DNA from: an uncultured Mucilaginibacter sp. | Lineage (GTDB): Bacteria > Bacteroidota > Bacteroidia > Sphingobacteriales > Sphingobacteriaceae | Reading direction: 5' to 3' | Length of the DNA: 47,151 nt | NCBI GenBank assembly: GCA_913775265.1 | Contig: CAJYJH010000105.1 | Coordinates: 1 to 47,151 of the forward strand | Shown: one piece after another, positions 1 to 8,896 of the stretch | Position numbering within the stretch: the stretch's first letter is position 1 | Layout: each line of letters begins with the position of its first letter | Position numbers and translations under genes: made by a program | The notes under the pieces: model-generated | What the model was told of the DNA's origin: nothing | Database searches by the model: none | Seen by the model: only the letters and a program-made list of their open reading frames with translations

Positions 1-1207
1 GCAGGTTACATGAGTCGGTCCATTGCTCGCGAGCGTCAAACGGAAAATTATCGCCTCCGGAGTAGATGAATTGCGTAGGCTCTGTGCTGCCCAAATCGTT
101 AATACTGATGTCGTTCAATAGCTCTTCAATGCAACTAAACGAAATAGGTTGCTCATGTCCATTGGTAAACTGTACAATTTCTGTTTTGTCCTTGGGGCGT
201 TTGTCGCCAAACCAGCTTAGTGGGTCAGAGGCTGAAACCGACATATCCGCCCGTCCTAATGATCCTAAAATTACCCATACATTGCGTTTTACCTGCGTAA
301 ACACGGTGTCGATGTGCATATAATCGCGCTTGTGTGGAATTTTGAGCACGGTTACCTTTTCTACTACTTTATTTTCGAACAATAACTTAATCGCCTCATG
401 GGCTCCACCTAATGACGTGCGTTCGCTGCAACCAATGATGACGTGGTTTTTGCTCACCACCATCACATCGCCGCCTTCGAGTGTTGTTTTTTCGTCTTGC
501 TCCTTGCCGGGGCGCAAAAAATGTTGCACCGGGTCGGTAATTTCCAGAATGTGCTCACGCGATCCGGCAAACAGCGGATGGTTAAATAAAATGTATCTGG
601 CCAGCAACGTTTCACGCGAACGAGCTTTTTTTGCCGGTTTATTAATCAGGATATGATTATTAATAGTTATACCAATATCGCGCGAAAAAATGAGGTTAGG
701 TATGGGGGCGAAAATGAGATTGTCTTTATACAACGAACCGGAGATAAATATTTTAGCCAGTTCTACCGGATCGGTTTTGTATAACTGCTGTTGTAAGCGG
801 TAATTACAACTTTCAATGGCGCACACTGAAGCGGTAAGCTTTTCGCGGATCACGTCATCCTGCAAAATCTCAGCTAATAAAGTCTGTATTTCAATTACTT
901 TATCTGAGGCGTAAAAATCTTTGTGGTCGGGCTTATAAAAGTTGCGCTGATTGTCGGGGCCGTCAATCTGCTGCAATTGTCCTTTAATTTTATTGGGATC
1001 CAGAAAGTAGAGTAGCAACTTAATATAATAGTCGTACTCATTTCTGCGCATGGTATCTAAATGCACAATATCTTCAAAAAGCCAGTCCTGCGCTTTCGAG
1101 GGGACTACTTTACCCAATCCACTATCTGGACTATGAATTAACAGGGCACGCAAAGTGCCAATCTCTGAACTTACATTTAAGTTTAACTGATTAGCCGGTG
1201 AAGTCAT
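1..1207 (-). CDS. Arginine deiminase family protein, 3' end outside window
   Basis: The reading frame starts at ATG 1207 and runs off the window edge after about 402 codons, so the C-terminus is missing. The visible part matches the arginine deiminase/amidinotransferase fold: PNLIFSRD near residue 170, EGGD at 244-247 and MHIDTVF at 297-303, which carry the Glu, His and Asp of the guanidine-binding site. The catalytic Cys of this family lies near the C-terminus and cannot be checked. Arginine deiminase converts arginine to citrulline and ammonia. The gene is divergent from argS across an 89-bp gap, so two arginine-using enzymes share one control region. No arcB or arcC is visible, so a role in ADI fermentation is not shown; a related hydrolase of the same fold is possible. 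Confidence 0.8.
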   Translation of the reverse strand, partial: MTSPANQLNLNVSSEIGTLRALLIHSPDSGLGKVVPSKAQDWLFEDIVHLDTMRRNEYDYYIKLLLYFLDPNKIKGQLQQIDGPDNQRNFYKPDHKDFYASDKVIEIQTLLAEILQDDVIREKLTASVCAIESCNYRLQQQLYKTDPVELAKIFISGSLYKDNLIFAPIPNLIFSRDIGITINNHILINKPAKKARSRETLLARYILFNHPLFAGSREHILEITDPVQHFLRPGKEQDEKTTLEGGDVMVVSKNHVIIGCSERTSLGGAHEAIKLLFENKVVEKVTVLKIPHKRDYMHIDTVFTQVKRNVWVILGSLGRADMSVSASDPLSWFGDKRPKDKTEIVQFTNGHEQPISFSCIEELLNDISINDLGSTEPTQFIYSGGDNFPFDAREQWTDSCNL

Positions 1208-1225
1208 AAAAAATATAGAAGTAAC

Positions 1226-1233
1226 CAAAGGTA
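1226..1233 (-). promoter_or_regulatory. Predicted -7 box of the arginine deiminase gene
   Basis: The minus strand reads TACCTTTG, a perfect match to the Bacteroidota -7 consensus TAnnTTTG, 18 bp before the ATG at 1207. No well-spaced TTG -33 element is evident, so this rests on the -7 match and its position. Confidence 0.45.
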
Positions 1234-1283
1234 TTCATTTCTTAATCAAAATGATTATTGGCGGTAGGTTAAGTAGATTTAAC

Positions 1284-1291
1284 TAATTTTG
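1284..1291 (+). promoter_or_regulatory. Predicted -7 box of argS, very close to its start codon
   Basis: TAATTTTG matches TAnnTTTG and ends 5 bp before the argS ATG at 1297. A TTG at 1258-1260 could serve as the -33 element with a 23-bp spacer, at the long end of the usual range. If this box is used, transcription begins at or next to the ATG and the mRNA is leaderless. Confidence 0.45.
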
Positions 1292-1296
1292 CTCCC

Positions 1297-3378
1297 ATGG
1301 ATTTTATTATCGACGCAACCCTGCAAGCCGTAGCGCAACTATATCAAACCCAAATTACCGTACAAGATGTAAACCTGCAACAAACCCGCAAAGAGTTTGA
1401 AGGTCAGGTAACCATCGTAACTTTTCCGTTTACCCGTTTCTCAAAAAAATCACCTGAGCAAACGGGCAACGAGATCGGCGCTTACCTGGAGGCTAACGTT
1501 CCCGAAATTTCGGGCTTTAATACAGTGAAAGGTTTTTTGAACATATCCATTGCAGATAGTTACTGGCTCAAAGTTTATCAGGATACTGTAGCTCGACCAG
1601 GATTTGGCGTAGCACCCAAAAATGGTAAAAAGGTGATGGTCGAATATTCGTCGCCTAATACCAACAAGCCATTGCATTTGGGCCATGTGCGTAATAATTT
1701 ATTGGGTTATTCAGTAGCAGCCATTTTAGCTGCCGCAGGTTACGAAGTGATAAAAACCAATTTAGTGAACGACCGGGGGATTCACATCTGTAAATCGATG
1801 CTGGCCTGGCAAATGTTCGGCAACGGCGAAACACCCGAAGCCGCACAGATGAAAGGTGACCATTTGGTGGGTAAGTATTATGTGATTTTTGATAGAGAGC
1901 TGAAAAGCCAGGTGGCACCGGTATTAAAACAAGTACTTCTCGGAGATGATACTGCTGGTTTCCCGGAGAAAAAACAACTTGTATTGCAGGGTCATTTAAA
2001 AACTATAGATAATCTCAAAGCTGCGATATCCAAAATTGTGTCTGGTTTGGATAGTACAGATGTCGTGAAATTTGGGCAGAGGTTTGAAATAGGCTGTGGA
2101 GATTTGATTGATGAAAACTCATCGGTTAAAGATGTAATCAAACTTACAATGGACGAACTCCCAATTGAACAGCAGGCTGAAAAAGGCAAACAACTCAATA
2201 AATTACTAAAGTCTGCCTTAGATTTGGAAGAAAAAATTGAGAAAGAGAAAGATGAAATCAAAGATATAGTTCAGAGCGAAGCGCCACTAATGAAGCAAGC
2301 GCAGCAAATGCTGCAAAAGTGGGAAGCTGGAGATGAGCAAGTGATTGAACTTTGGAAAACCATGAACACTTGGGTGTATGATGGTTTTGCAAAAACCTAT
2401 AAAAAGCTGGGTGTAGACTTTGATAAGTTTTATTATGAATCAAACACTTACCTTTTAGGTAAAGACATTATTGAAGAAGGTCTGGAAAAAGGTGTGTTCT
2501 TCAAGAAAGAAGATGGTTCGGTGTGGATTGACCTGACAGCTGATGGGCTTGATCAGAAACTGGTATTGCGTGCCGATGGTACTTCGGTATATATTACCCA
2601 GGATTTAGGCACGGCTCAACTGAAGTATAACGACTTTGGTATGGACGAGTCGATTTATGTGGTTGGTAACGAGCAGGACTACCATTTTAAAGTACTGTTC
2701 CTGATTTTGCAAAAGTTGGGTAAAAGCTGGGCTAAGGGTTTGTACCATTTATCGTACGGTATGGTTGATTTACCGTCAGGCAAAATGAAATCGCGCGAAG
2801 GTACCGTAGTAGATGCCGACGACCTGATGGACGACATGGTGGCAACGGCTGAAGAGTATTTTGATAAACAAGAAAAAAAGCTCGATTTAAACGAAGAAGA
2901 GAAGCAAGCGCTGTTCCCTGTGATAGGATTGGGTGCGCTCAAATACTTTTTGCTAAAAGTAGATGCCAAAAAGCGCTTACTGTTCGATCCTAATGAGTCG
3001 ATAGAATTACAAGGCCATACCGGTCCGTTTATACAATATACCCATGCGCGAATTAAATCGGTATTGAGCAGGGGAGGGGAGTTCCATATGTCACAACTAC
3101 CAGTTGAACTGGATGCCGTTGAGCGTGATTTGATTATTTTGCTTAACCAATATCCGGACGCTGTAGCAGCGGCAGCCAAAGACTTTAATCCGGCTACCTT
3201 GGCCAATTATATTTACGAAGTTGCCAAAGCCTACAATAAGTTTTACCACGACCTATCCATATTGCAAGCCGAAACACAAGATTTGAAAAATTTCAGGCTA
3301 CAATTGTCGGCATCAACCGCACAAGTGATTGCAAAGGCTATGCAATTGTTAGGTATTCAGGTGCCAGAGCGGATGTAA
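1297..3378 (+). CDS. argS: Arginyl-tRNA synthetase with a large internal insertion
   Basis: This class I aminoacyl-tRNA synthetase charges tRNA-Arg with arginine in the cytoplasm. The 693-residue product has an N-terminal additional domain, the HIGH-type signature HLGH at 127-130 in PLHLGHVRNN, the core motif GNEQDYHF near 457-464, the KMSKS-equivalent GKMKSREG at 495-502, and a C-terminal DALR anticodon-binding domain starting near QYTHARIK (580). Bacterial ArgRS is usually around 550-600 residues. The excess lies at about residues 207-325, between FDRELKSQV and the conserved segment APLMKQAQQMLQKWEAGD, and is rich in Lys, Glu and Leu with a helical, partly coiled look. The frame is intact across it. 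Nucleotides 1915-2271, encoding it, look more AT-rich than the flanks. Confidence 0.95.
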   Translation: MDFIIDATLQAVAQLYQTQITVQDVNLQQTRKEFEGQVTIVTFPFTRFSKKSPEQTGNEIGAYLEANVPEISGFNTVKGFLNISIADSYWLKVYQDTVARPGFGVAPKNGKKVMVEYSSPNTNKPLHLGHVRNNLLGYSVAAILAAAGYEVIKTNLVNDRGIHICKSMLAWQMFGNGETPEAAQMKGDHLVGKYYVIFDRELKSQVAPVLKQVLLGDDTAGFPEKKQLVLQGHLKTIDNLKAAISKIVSGLDSTDVVKFGQRFEIGCGDLIDENSSVKDVIKLTMDELPIEQQAEKGKQLNKLLKSALDLEEKIEKEKDEIKDIVQSEAPLMKQAQQMLQKWEAGDEQVIELWKTMNTWVYDGFAKTYKKLGVDFDKFYYESNTYLLGKDIIEEGLEKGVFFKKEDGSVWIDLTADGLDQKLVLRADGTSVYITQDLGTAQLKYNDFGMDESIYVVGNEQDYHFKVLFLILQKLGKSWAKGLYHLSYGMVDLPSGKMKSREGTVVDADDLMDDMVATAEEYFDKQEKKLDLNEEEKQALFPVIGLGALKYFLLKVDAKKRLLFDPNESIELQGHTGPFIQYTHARIKSVLSRGGEFHMSQLPVELDAVERDLIILLNQYPDAVAAAAKDFNPATLANYIYEVAKAYNKFYHDLSILQAETQDLKNFRLQLSASTAQVIAKAMQLLGIQVPERM

Positions 3379-3401
3379 AAAGACCCGCTATAATATAAAA
3401 G

Positions 3402-3450
3402 ACGTCGGATTAAGTGTTTTAATGACATTTTATCCGGCGTTTTTTATTTT
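3402..3450 (+). terminator. Rho-independent terminator after argS
   Basis: Arms ACGTCGGAT (3402-3410) and ATCCGGCGT (3432-3440) form a 9-bp stem with one G-U pair, followed by a T-rich run. It ends the argS transcript. The remaining sequence to 3636 is AT-rich and holds no gene; it presumably contains the susC promoter, but I found no convincing -33/-7 pair there. Confidence 0.75.
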
Positions 3451-3636
3451 CTGATATATGATGAAGTTTCGCGATTACTTTACTTACGTGTTTAGTTACA
3501 TTTCAATTAATAACAGTGTCGTATGCTTAAATTTTCATTAAAATGACAAAAAAATATAATTAAAAGTCAGTTCTGTTGCAAATTATTCATAATTTTCGCT
3601 TTCGAATCTATTTTATTAACTCAAATCAATTAACAA

Positions 3637-6600
3637 ATGAAGAAAATTTTACTATTTCTTCTTGCTCTAAGTATTGGTGTTTCTAATTACACCTTTGCCC
3701 AAAGCAGAAAAATTACAGGTAAAGTGACAAGTGCTGATGATGGTCAGCCACTGCCAGGAGTATCTGTTAAATTACAGGGTACCAACCAGGGAGTTCTAAC
3801 TGACGGTGATGGCGTTTTTTCTGTAAATGCTTCAACAGGTCAGGTTTTAGAATTTACTTACATCGGTTTTACCAGTCAAACAGTATCAGTTCCTTCTGGA
3901 AATTTTCCTCCAGTCCGCCTGAAGTCTGATACAAAGATGTTAACTGAAGTTGTGGTAACCAATGGTTATGCAACGCAATCTAAAAAAGCTTTCACCGGGT
4001 CTGCAACAACTGTATCAGGTGCCGAAAACGAAAACAAACCATTTTCAACACCGATACAAGCACTTCAAGGACAGGTTGCCGGTTTAAACATTTCATCCAA
4101 CAGCGGTCAGCCAGGAGCTAATGTCCAAGTACGTATACGTGGTGTAAATTCTATCAGTTTGAGTTCGCAACCACTTTACGTGATAGACGGTATGATCATC
4201 AATTCAGGTGACTTGTCTCGTTTAACCACGACATCTAACGTATTAGCTGGTATCAACGAAAACGATATTGAAAGTGTTACCGTCCTGAAAGATGCTACCG
4301 CTACAGCTATTTACGGATCAAGAGCAGCAAACGGTGTAATCGTAATTAATACTAAACGTGGTAAAGCAGGTAAAACAACTGTACGGTTTGATGCAGAAGG
4401 AGGTATAACTAACAATATCCCTTTGCCAAAAGCTGGACGTCCATTAACGGCTGATCAGTATAAGGAACTGTTTATTGAAGGCATAAATAATGCAGCTATT
4501 GACAATCCTACCACTTTTAACGCAACAAGGGTAGCATCTGACATTGCGTCTTATGTAGGTGGTGCCCGCAGTAATGACTGGTATGACTTGCTAACCAAAA
4601 AAGGAAGACAACAACAATATAACGTTTCTATAAACGGTGGATCTGAAAATACTCGTGTTTTCGCATCTGCTGGTTATTTTGAACAACAGGCAACTATTGT
4701 AGGGTCGGATTTAAGGCGCTTTACAGGTCAAATGAACTTGGATCAAACCATCAGCAAACGATTTTCATTGAGCACTAACTTAAATTTTTCAAACGTTGAT
4801 CAGAATACACCATCAAATGGAGGCGCGTTCGCAAATCCGGTCGGTAACGTGTTCTTTTTACGTCCTTTCCAGTTAGCTTATAATGATGATGGTTCTTTAA
4901 ATTCAAGCCGTACTGGTCAAACTAATTTTCCAGGCAACTTCAACAGTCTTTATATTGTAGCTAACGATAAGAAGCATTTGTCTCAAACCAGAATTTTGGG
5001 TAATACTCAACTTAAATGGAATATTTGGGATGAGTTACGTTTCACATCTTATGTGAGCGTTGACTATAATACGCTGGAAGAGGTTCAGTATAATAACCCT
5101 GTAATGGGGGATGGCCGCACGGCTGGCGGACGTGGCTATGATTACTACACTCGTTATTTTAACTGGTTAACGCGTAATCAATTATCTTACCGTTACAATG
5201 TTCCGGGTGTTGATGATTTTTATATTGATGCAACGGTTGGCTATGAAGCTCAGCGCTCTAAAGGTTACCTATTAAGTGCAAATACAAATTTATTTCCAAA
5301 CCAACCATCTTTAATTGTATCTGCGGTCGGTGCTACTCCAATCCAAGGCAGCGCTACAATCAGCAATTATACATTTGATGGTTTGTTCTCAACAGCCGGC
5401 ATTAATTACAAAAACAGATATTCATTAAGTGGGTCGTTCAGGAGAGATGGCTCATCTGTTTTTGGTGCAAATAATCGTTACGGTAACTTCTACTCAGTAG
5501 GTGGTGCCTGGAATATTGATCAGGAAGATTTCTTTAAAATTCAGAACGTCTTATCAACAGCTAAAATTCGTGGTTCGGTTGGTTCTGTCGGGAACTCAAG
5601 TGGCTTGGGTAATTACCAGGCCCGTCCAACTGCTGGTTACGGTGTTAACTATGCTGGGGCAAATGGTCAAAACTTTAATACGTTAGGTAACGTTAATTTA
5701 ACGTGGGAAAGCCAGATTAAATATGATTTGGGTTTTGATTTAGGTTTTTTCAAAGATCGTTTAAGTGTAGGTGTAGATTTATATAAAAACAACATTAACG
5801 GCTTAATCCTGAATTCACCATTGTCAAGAACTGTTGGTTTTACTACAATAACTCAAAACGTTGGTTCAATGCGTAACCAAGGTATTGAAACTACTATCAA
5901 AGGTTATCCTATTAAAACTAAGGATTTCACTTGGGTTACTAATTTTAACATCTCCCATAACGCAAACACCGTTACTAAGTTAATAAATAATGCGCCAGTT
6001 GTTAATCCTCAGAACACTCAGTTCCGGTACCAAGAAGGTCGTGACTTTTATACTTACTATACTCGCCTTTATGCAGGCGTAGATCCGGCAAATGGTAATG
6101 CCTTGTGGTATACAGATGCTACAAAATCAGCTACTACATCAAATTATGCAGCAGCCGCAAGAGTTGATACAAAACAGGCAGATCCAAAAATTTTCGGTGG
6201 TTTTAATAACACGTTTAATTATAAAGGAATAACCTTAACAGCTGATATTTATTATAATTTTGGTAATATGGTGAATGATGCTGCTTGGGGTTATTATTTG
6301 AAAGACGGAACAGCATTCGACAATAACAAATATTATTATATTTATGCAAACCGGTGGACTACTCCAGGTCAAATAACCGATGTGCCTCGTTATTCTAATG
6401 CTGGCGTAAACGCCGGTCAGTCATCTAACTTTTCAACTCGTGATTTATATTATGGCGATTATATTCGTTTAAGGAACTTAGTTGTTGGATATGACTTCAA
6501 AAACCTTTCAGTGATGAAAAAATATGGTATTAACAGGCTTTATCTGTATGGTCGCGGTACCAACTTGTGGACCAAGACCTACGATAAGCGTTTACCGTTT

Positions 6601-6687
6601 GACCCTGAGTTAGGTCCAACCGCAGTAAATAACTTAGATGTATACCAGGTTAGAACGTTTACTGTTGGTTTAAATGTTGGTTTTTAA
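3637..6687 (+). CDS. SusC/RagA-family TonB-dependent outer-membrane receptor
   Basis: The product is a 1016-residue outer-membrane active importer for oligosaccharides or peptides, energised by TonB. A signal peptide with probable cleavage after TFAQ (about residue 22) is followed by a carboxypeptidase D regulatory-like beta-sandwich (KITGKVTSADDGQPLPGVSV and on to about residue 95). The plug domain follows (ALQGQVAGLNI, VRIRGVNSI, PLYVIDGMI, VLKDATATAIYGSRAANGVI), then a long beta-barrel ending in an aromatic residue (LNVGF). It is followed 11 bp later by susD. No sigma/anti-sigma pair, hybrid two-component sensor or glycoside hydrolase flanks the pair, so the substrate cannot be inferred. 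Length and domain order are normal for the family. Confidence 0.95.
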   Translation: MKKILLFLLALSIGVSNYTFAQSRKITGKVTSADDGQPLPGVSVKLQGTNQGVLTDGDGVFSVNASTGQVLEFTYIGFTSQTVSVPSGNFPPVRLKSDTKMLTEVVVTNGYATQSKKAFTGSATTVSGAENENKPFSTPIQALQGQVAGLNISSNSGQPGANVQVRIRGVNSISLSSQPLYVIDGMIINSGDLSRLTTTSNVLAGINENDIESVTVLKDATATAIYGSRAANGVIVINTKRGKAGKTTVRFDAEGGITNNIPLPKAGRPLTADQYKELFIEGINNAAIDNPTTFNATRVASDIASYVGGARSNDWYDLLTKKGRQQQYNVSINGGSENTRVFASAGYFEQQATIVGSDLRRFTGQMNLDQTISKRFSLSTNLNFSNVDQNTPSNGGAFANPVGNVFFLRPFQLAYNDDGSLNSSRTGQTNFPGNFNSLYIVANDKKHLSQTRILGNTQLKWNIWDELRFTSYVSVDYNTLEEVQYNNPVMGDGRTAGGRGYDYYTRYFNWLTRNQLSYRYNVPGVDDFYIDATVGYEAQRSKGYLLSANTNLFPNQPSLIVSAVGATPIQGSATISNYTFDGLFSTAGINYKNRYSLSGSFRRDGSSVFGANNRYGNFYSVGGAWNIDQEDFFKIQNVLSTAKIRGSVGSVGNSSGLGNYQARPTAGYGVNYAGANGQNFNTLGNVNLTWESQIKYDLGFDLGFFKDRLSVGVDLYKNNINGLILNSPLSRTVGFTTITQNVGSMRNQGIETTIKGYPIKTKDFTWVTNFNISHNANTVTKLINNAPVVNPQNTQFRYQEGRDFYTYYTRLYAGVDPANGNALWYTDATKSATTSNYAAAARVDTKQADPKIFGGFNNTFNYKGITLTADIYYNFGNMVNDAAWGYYLKDGTAFDNNKYYYIYANRWTTPGQITDVPRYSNAGVNAGQSSNFSTRDLYYGDYIRLRNLVVGYDFKNLSVMKKYGINRLYLYGRGTNLWTKTYDKRLPFDPELGPTAVNNLDVYQVRTFTVGLNVGF

Positions 6688-6698
6688 GAATTGAACAA

Positions 6699-8141
6699 AT
6701 GAAATTAAAAAATTATATTTATTTATTACTTGCTGGTACAATCACAATAAGCTCTTGCGGCAAGGAATTTTTAGATGAGCAGCCGCCAACTGCATTACCT
6801 ATTGCTAATGCTATTAAAAACGAAAGTGATATGGCTGACGCTGTAAATGGTATGTATTCAGCAATGAGAAGCACACTATTTTATGGTCGTGACATACCTG
6901 TATTAGGTGACGAACTTGCTGATAATGCCTATGTTTTTAGCAGTAATTCCGGGCGTTATTTACAGGAGATGAACTATACCTACATAAATAGTAATGCGGA
7001 AGCATCTAACATCTGGACTCAGGGTTATTATGCAATACTGCAGGCAAATCGCATTATATATGCAGGAGGTCAACTTCCTGCTACAGCTAACAGTTCACAA
7101 CTACGCGGCGAAGCTTATGCAGCCAGGGCTTTATGTTATCTGCAATTAGTAAACTTTTACGGTGCTCCTTTTACCGTAAATCCTAATGCTCCTGGTGTTC
7201 CTTTGGTAACTCAACCATCATTTGGAGATGCAGCACTGGCTAAACCAAGTCGTGCAACTGTTACTCAAGTTTATGATAAAATTATAAGCGATCTTGACAG
7301 CGCGTTCACCTTAATGCCTACAAGTGGTGTAACAGGTCACGCTGTTAATTCTAACTACATTGCAAAATATGCCGCTAAAGCTATACAAGCGCGCGCATAT
7401 CTTTACAAAGGTGATTATGCAAATGCAATTACAGCTGCTAAATCTGTAGTAGATAACGGAGGCTACACTTTATCTACCGCTGCTAATTATGTAGCTTATT
7501 GGGCTTCACCAACAGCGCAAACCGGTAAACTTGAAACTATTTTTGAGTTAGCACTAAATAACGCAACTAACAATGGTACGACAGGGTTAGATTACATCTA
7601 CGCTCAAGCTGGCTACGGCGATCTTTTAGGTTATGATGCTCTTTATAATTCATATTCTGCCACCGACGTACGAAAGAACTTGTTTTTAACTACAAGCCCT
7701 ACCAAGTCGGGTACCGTGTATGTAAACAACAAATATTCGAATGTGTCTAACGCAAACGAAAAGGATGATGTTAAAATTATCCGTTACTCTGAGGTGTTAT
7801 TGACCTTGGCTGAAGCTTACGCACGTACAGGTGATAATGCAAATGCTGTGTTATACGCTAATCAGGTTGCTCAGAGACGAGATCCGTCTTTCACCGGTTT
7901 TACTTCTACAGGTGCCGCGTTAGCTAACGACATTGTAAATGAAAGAAGAAAAGAATTGGCTTTCGAAGGCCTTCGTTATTTCGATTTAACCCGTTTAAAT
8001 TTACCGGTTAGTCGTCCTACGCAGAGCCGTACAGCGCCTATAGTAACAACTTTGGATGTTACAAGTCCAAAGCGGATATTACCTATTCCTCAATCGGAGC
8101 TGGATGCAAATAAAAACATCACTCAAAATCCCGGTTATTAA
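6699..8141 (+). CDS. SusD/RagB-family surface nutrient-binding lipoprotein
   Basis: This is the 480-residue partner lipoprotein that closes over the SusC barrel and binds substrate. A lipobox-type signal peptide (ITISSC, Cys at about 20) is followed by SusD hallmarks: EFLDEQPPTALP, a TPR-like helical core (RGEAYAARALCYLQLVNFYG), VQVYDKIISDLDSA-like helices, and the C-terminal segment VNERRKELAFEGLRYFDLTRL with RILPIPQSELDAN near the end. It starts 11 bp after susC and shares its transcript, which closes at the strong terminator at 8155-8180. The substrate is unknown. Confidence 0.95.
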   Translation: MKLKNYIYLLLAGTITISSCGKEFLDEQPPTALPIANAIKNESDMADAVNGMYSAMRSTLFYGRDIPVLGDELADNAYVFSSNSGRYLQEMNYTYINSNAEASNIWTQGYYAILQANRIIYAGGQLPATANSSQLRGEAYAARALCYLQLVNFYGAPFTVNPNAPGVPLVTQPSFGDAALAKPSRATVTQVYDKIISDLDSAFTLMPTSGVTGHAVNSNYIAKYAAKAIQARAYLYKGDYANAITAAKSVVDNGGYTLSTAANYVAYWASPTAQTGKLETIFELALNNATNNGTTGLDYIYAQAGYGDLLGYDALYNSYSATDVRKNLFLTTSPTKSGTVYVNNKYSNVSNANEKDDVKIIRYSEVLLTLAEAYARTGDNANAVLYANQVAQRRDPSFTGFTSTGAALANDIVNERRKELAFEGLRYFDLTRLNLPVSRPTQSRTAPIVTTLDVTSPKRILPIPQSELDANKNITQNPGY

Positions 8142-8154
8142 GTGATACAAAATA

Positions 8155-8187
8155 AAAGAGGGGGCCTTGGCCCCCTCTTTTATTTTA
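8155..8187 (+). terminator. Strong terminator of the susCD operon
   Basis: A perfect 12-bp GC-rich hairpin (AAAGAGGGGGCC at 8155-8166 and its complement at 8169-8180) is followed by a T-rich run. It lies 13 bp after the susD stop codon and separates the pair from the next gene. Confidence 0.9.
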
Positions 8188-8227
8188 TTGTTATATTAGG
8201 TGTAACATTAATAAATAATCAGCTACT

Positions 8228-8896
8228 ATGAAAAAAATACTTATCATTTGTTGCTTTACCGTAGCTTTCGGGGGCAATTTGAAGGCACAGGGTTTTCAGA
8301 GTTACACAAATAACACGACATTTCAAACTAAGGATTTTAGTGACGTAAAGGGAAATCCATATACCTCCCCCGAATGGGCTAAGGGCACAGTAGTTACCTC
8401 TGATAATAAGACTTATACCAATCTTGACGTTAAATACAGTGACTATGAGGACAAGTTAATTGTTAAGGGACCAAATGATCAATTAATGGAGTTTGGTGAT
8501 CTGGTGAATGACTTCACGTTGTCATTCACAAAGGATGGCGTTCCTGTAATTGAGCATTATCACAGTGGTTATGCAAATATTCCAGGTTATAACAAAAAGG
8601 ATTTTTTTGAAGTATTAACTGATGGAAAAGCGCAGTTATTGAAAAAAACAACAAAAAAGATCCAAACTATAAACGAGTATGGTTCAGTTACGTCAAACAA
8701 AAGTTTTATGGTTACACATAAATACTTTTTATTGCTTGGTGACAAGGCTGTAGCCATTAAGCGCGACAAGAAATCATTACTGGCTGCACTGTCAGATAAG
8801 CAGCCTCAATTGGAAGATTTCGTTAAAACCAATAATTTGTCGTTCAAGACAGATGAAGATTTAATTAAAGTGGTAAGTTATTATAACACGTTATAG
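8228..8896 (+). CDS. Exported protein of unknown function
   Basis: The product has 222 residues with a Sec signal peptide (MKKILIICC..., probable cleavage after LKAQ near residue 21). I do not recognise the mature domain. It is rich in Thr, Lys, Asp and aromatic residues in short alternating stretches, suggesting a beta-rich periplasmic or surface protein, and it has no Cys after the signal peptide. The gene has no cotranscribed partner: a terminator precedes it. Its stop codon overlaps that of the convergent bioD by 6 bp, with no terminator between them, so each transcript probably runs into the other. It appears intact and uses codons like its neighbours. Confidence 0.75.
   Translation: MKKILIICCFTVAFGGNLKAQGFQSYTNNTTFQTKDFSDVKGNPYTSPEWAKGTVVTSDNKTYTNLDVKYSDYEDKLIVKGPNDQLMEFGDLVNDFTLSFTKDGVPVIEHYHSGYANIPGYNKKDFFEVLTDGKAQLLKKTTKKIQTINEYGSVTSNKSFMVTHKYFLLLGDKAVAIKRDKKSLLAALSDKQPQLEDFVKTNNLSFKTDEDLIKVVSYYNTL

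Noticed and set aside
66..656. Two plus-strand open frames at the window start
   Set aside because: They lie antisense to the arginine deiminase family gene, whose motifs are clear on the minus strand.
1915..2271. ArgRS insert as an intein or a mobile intron
   Set aside because: No intein splice motifs (N-terminal Cys/Ser block, C-terminal His-Asn) are visible, and the segment is too short and lacks a homing-endonuclease motif.
2679..3206. Long open frame antisense to argS (175 codons, minus strand)
   Set aside because: The plus strand encodes conserved ArgRS sequence throughout; the antisense frame is Ser-rich, has no recognisable domain and no start signals.
3590..3597. TAATTTTC as a susC -7 box
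   Set aside because: The final G is missing and the nearest TTG is only 11 bp upstream, so spacing and sequence are both poor.
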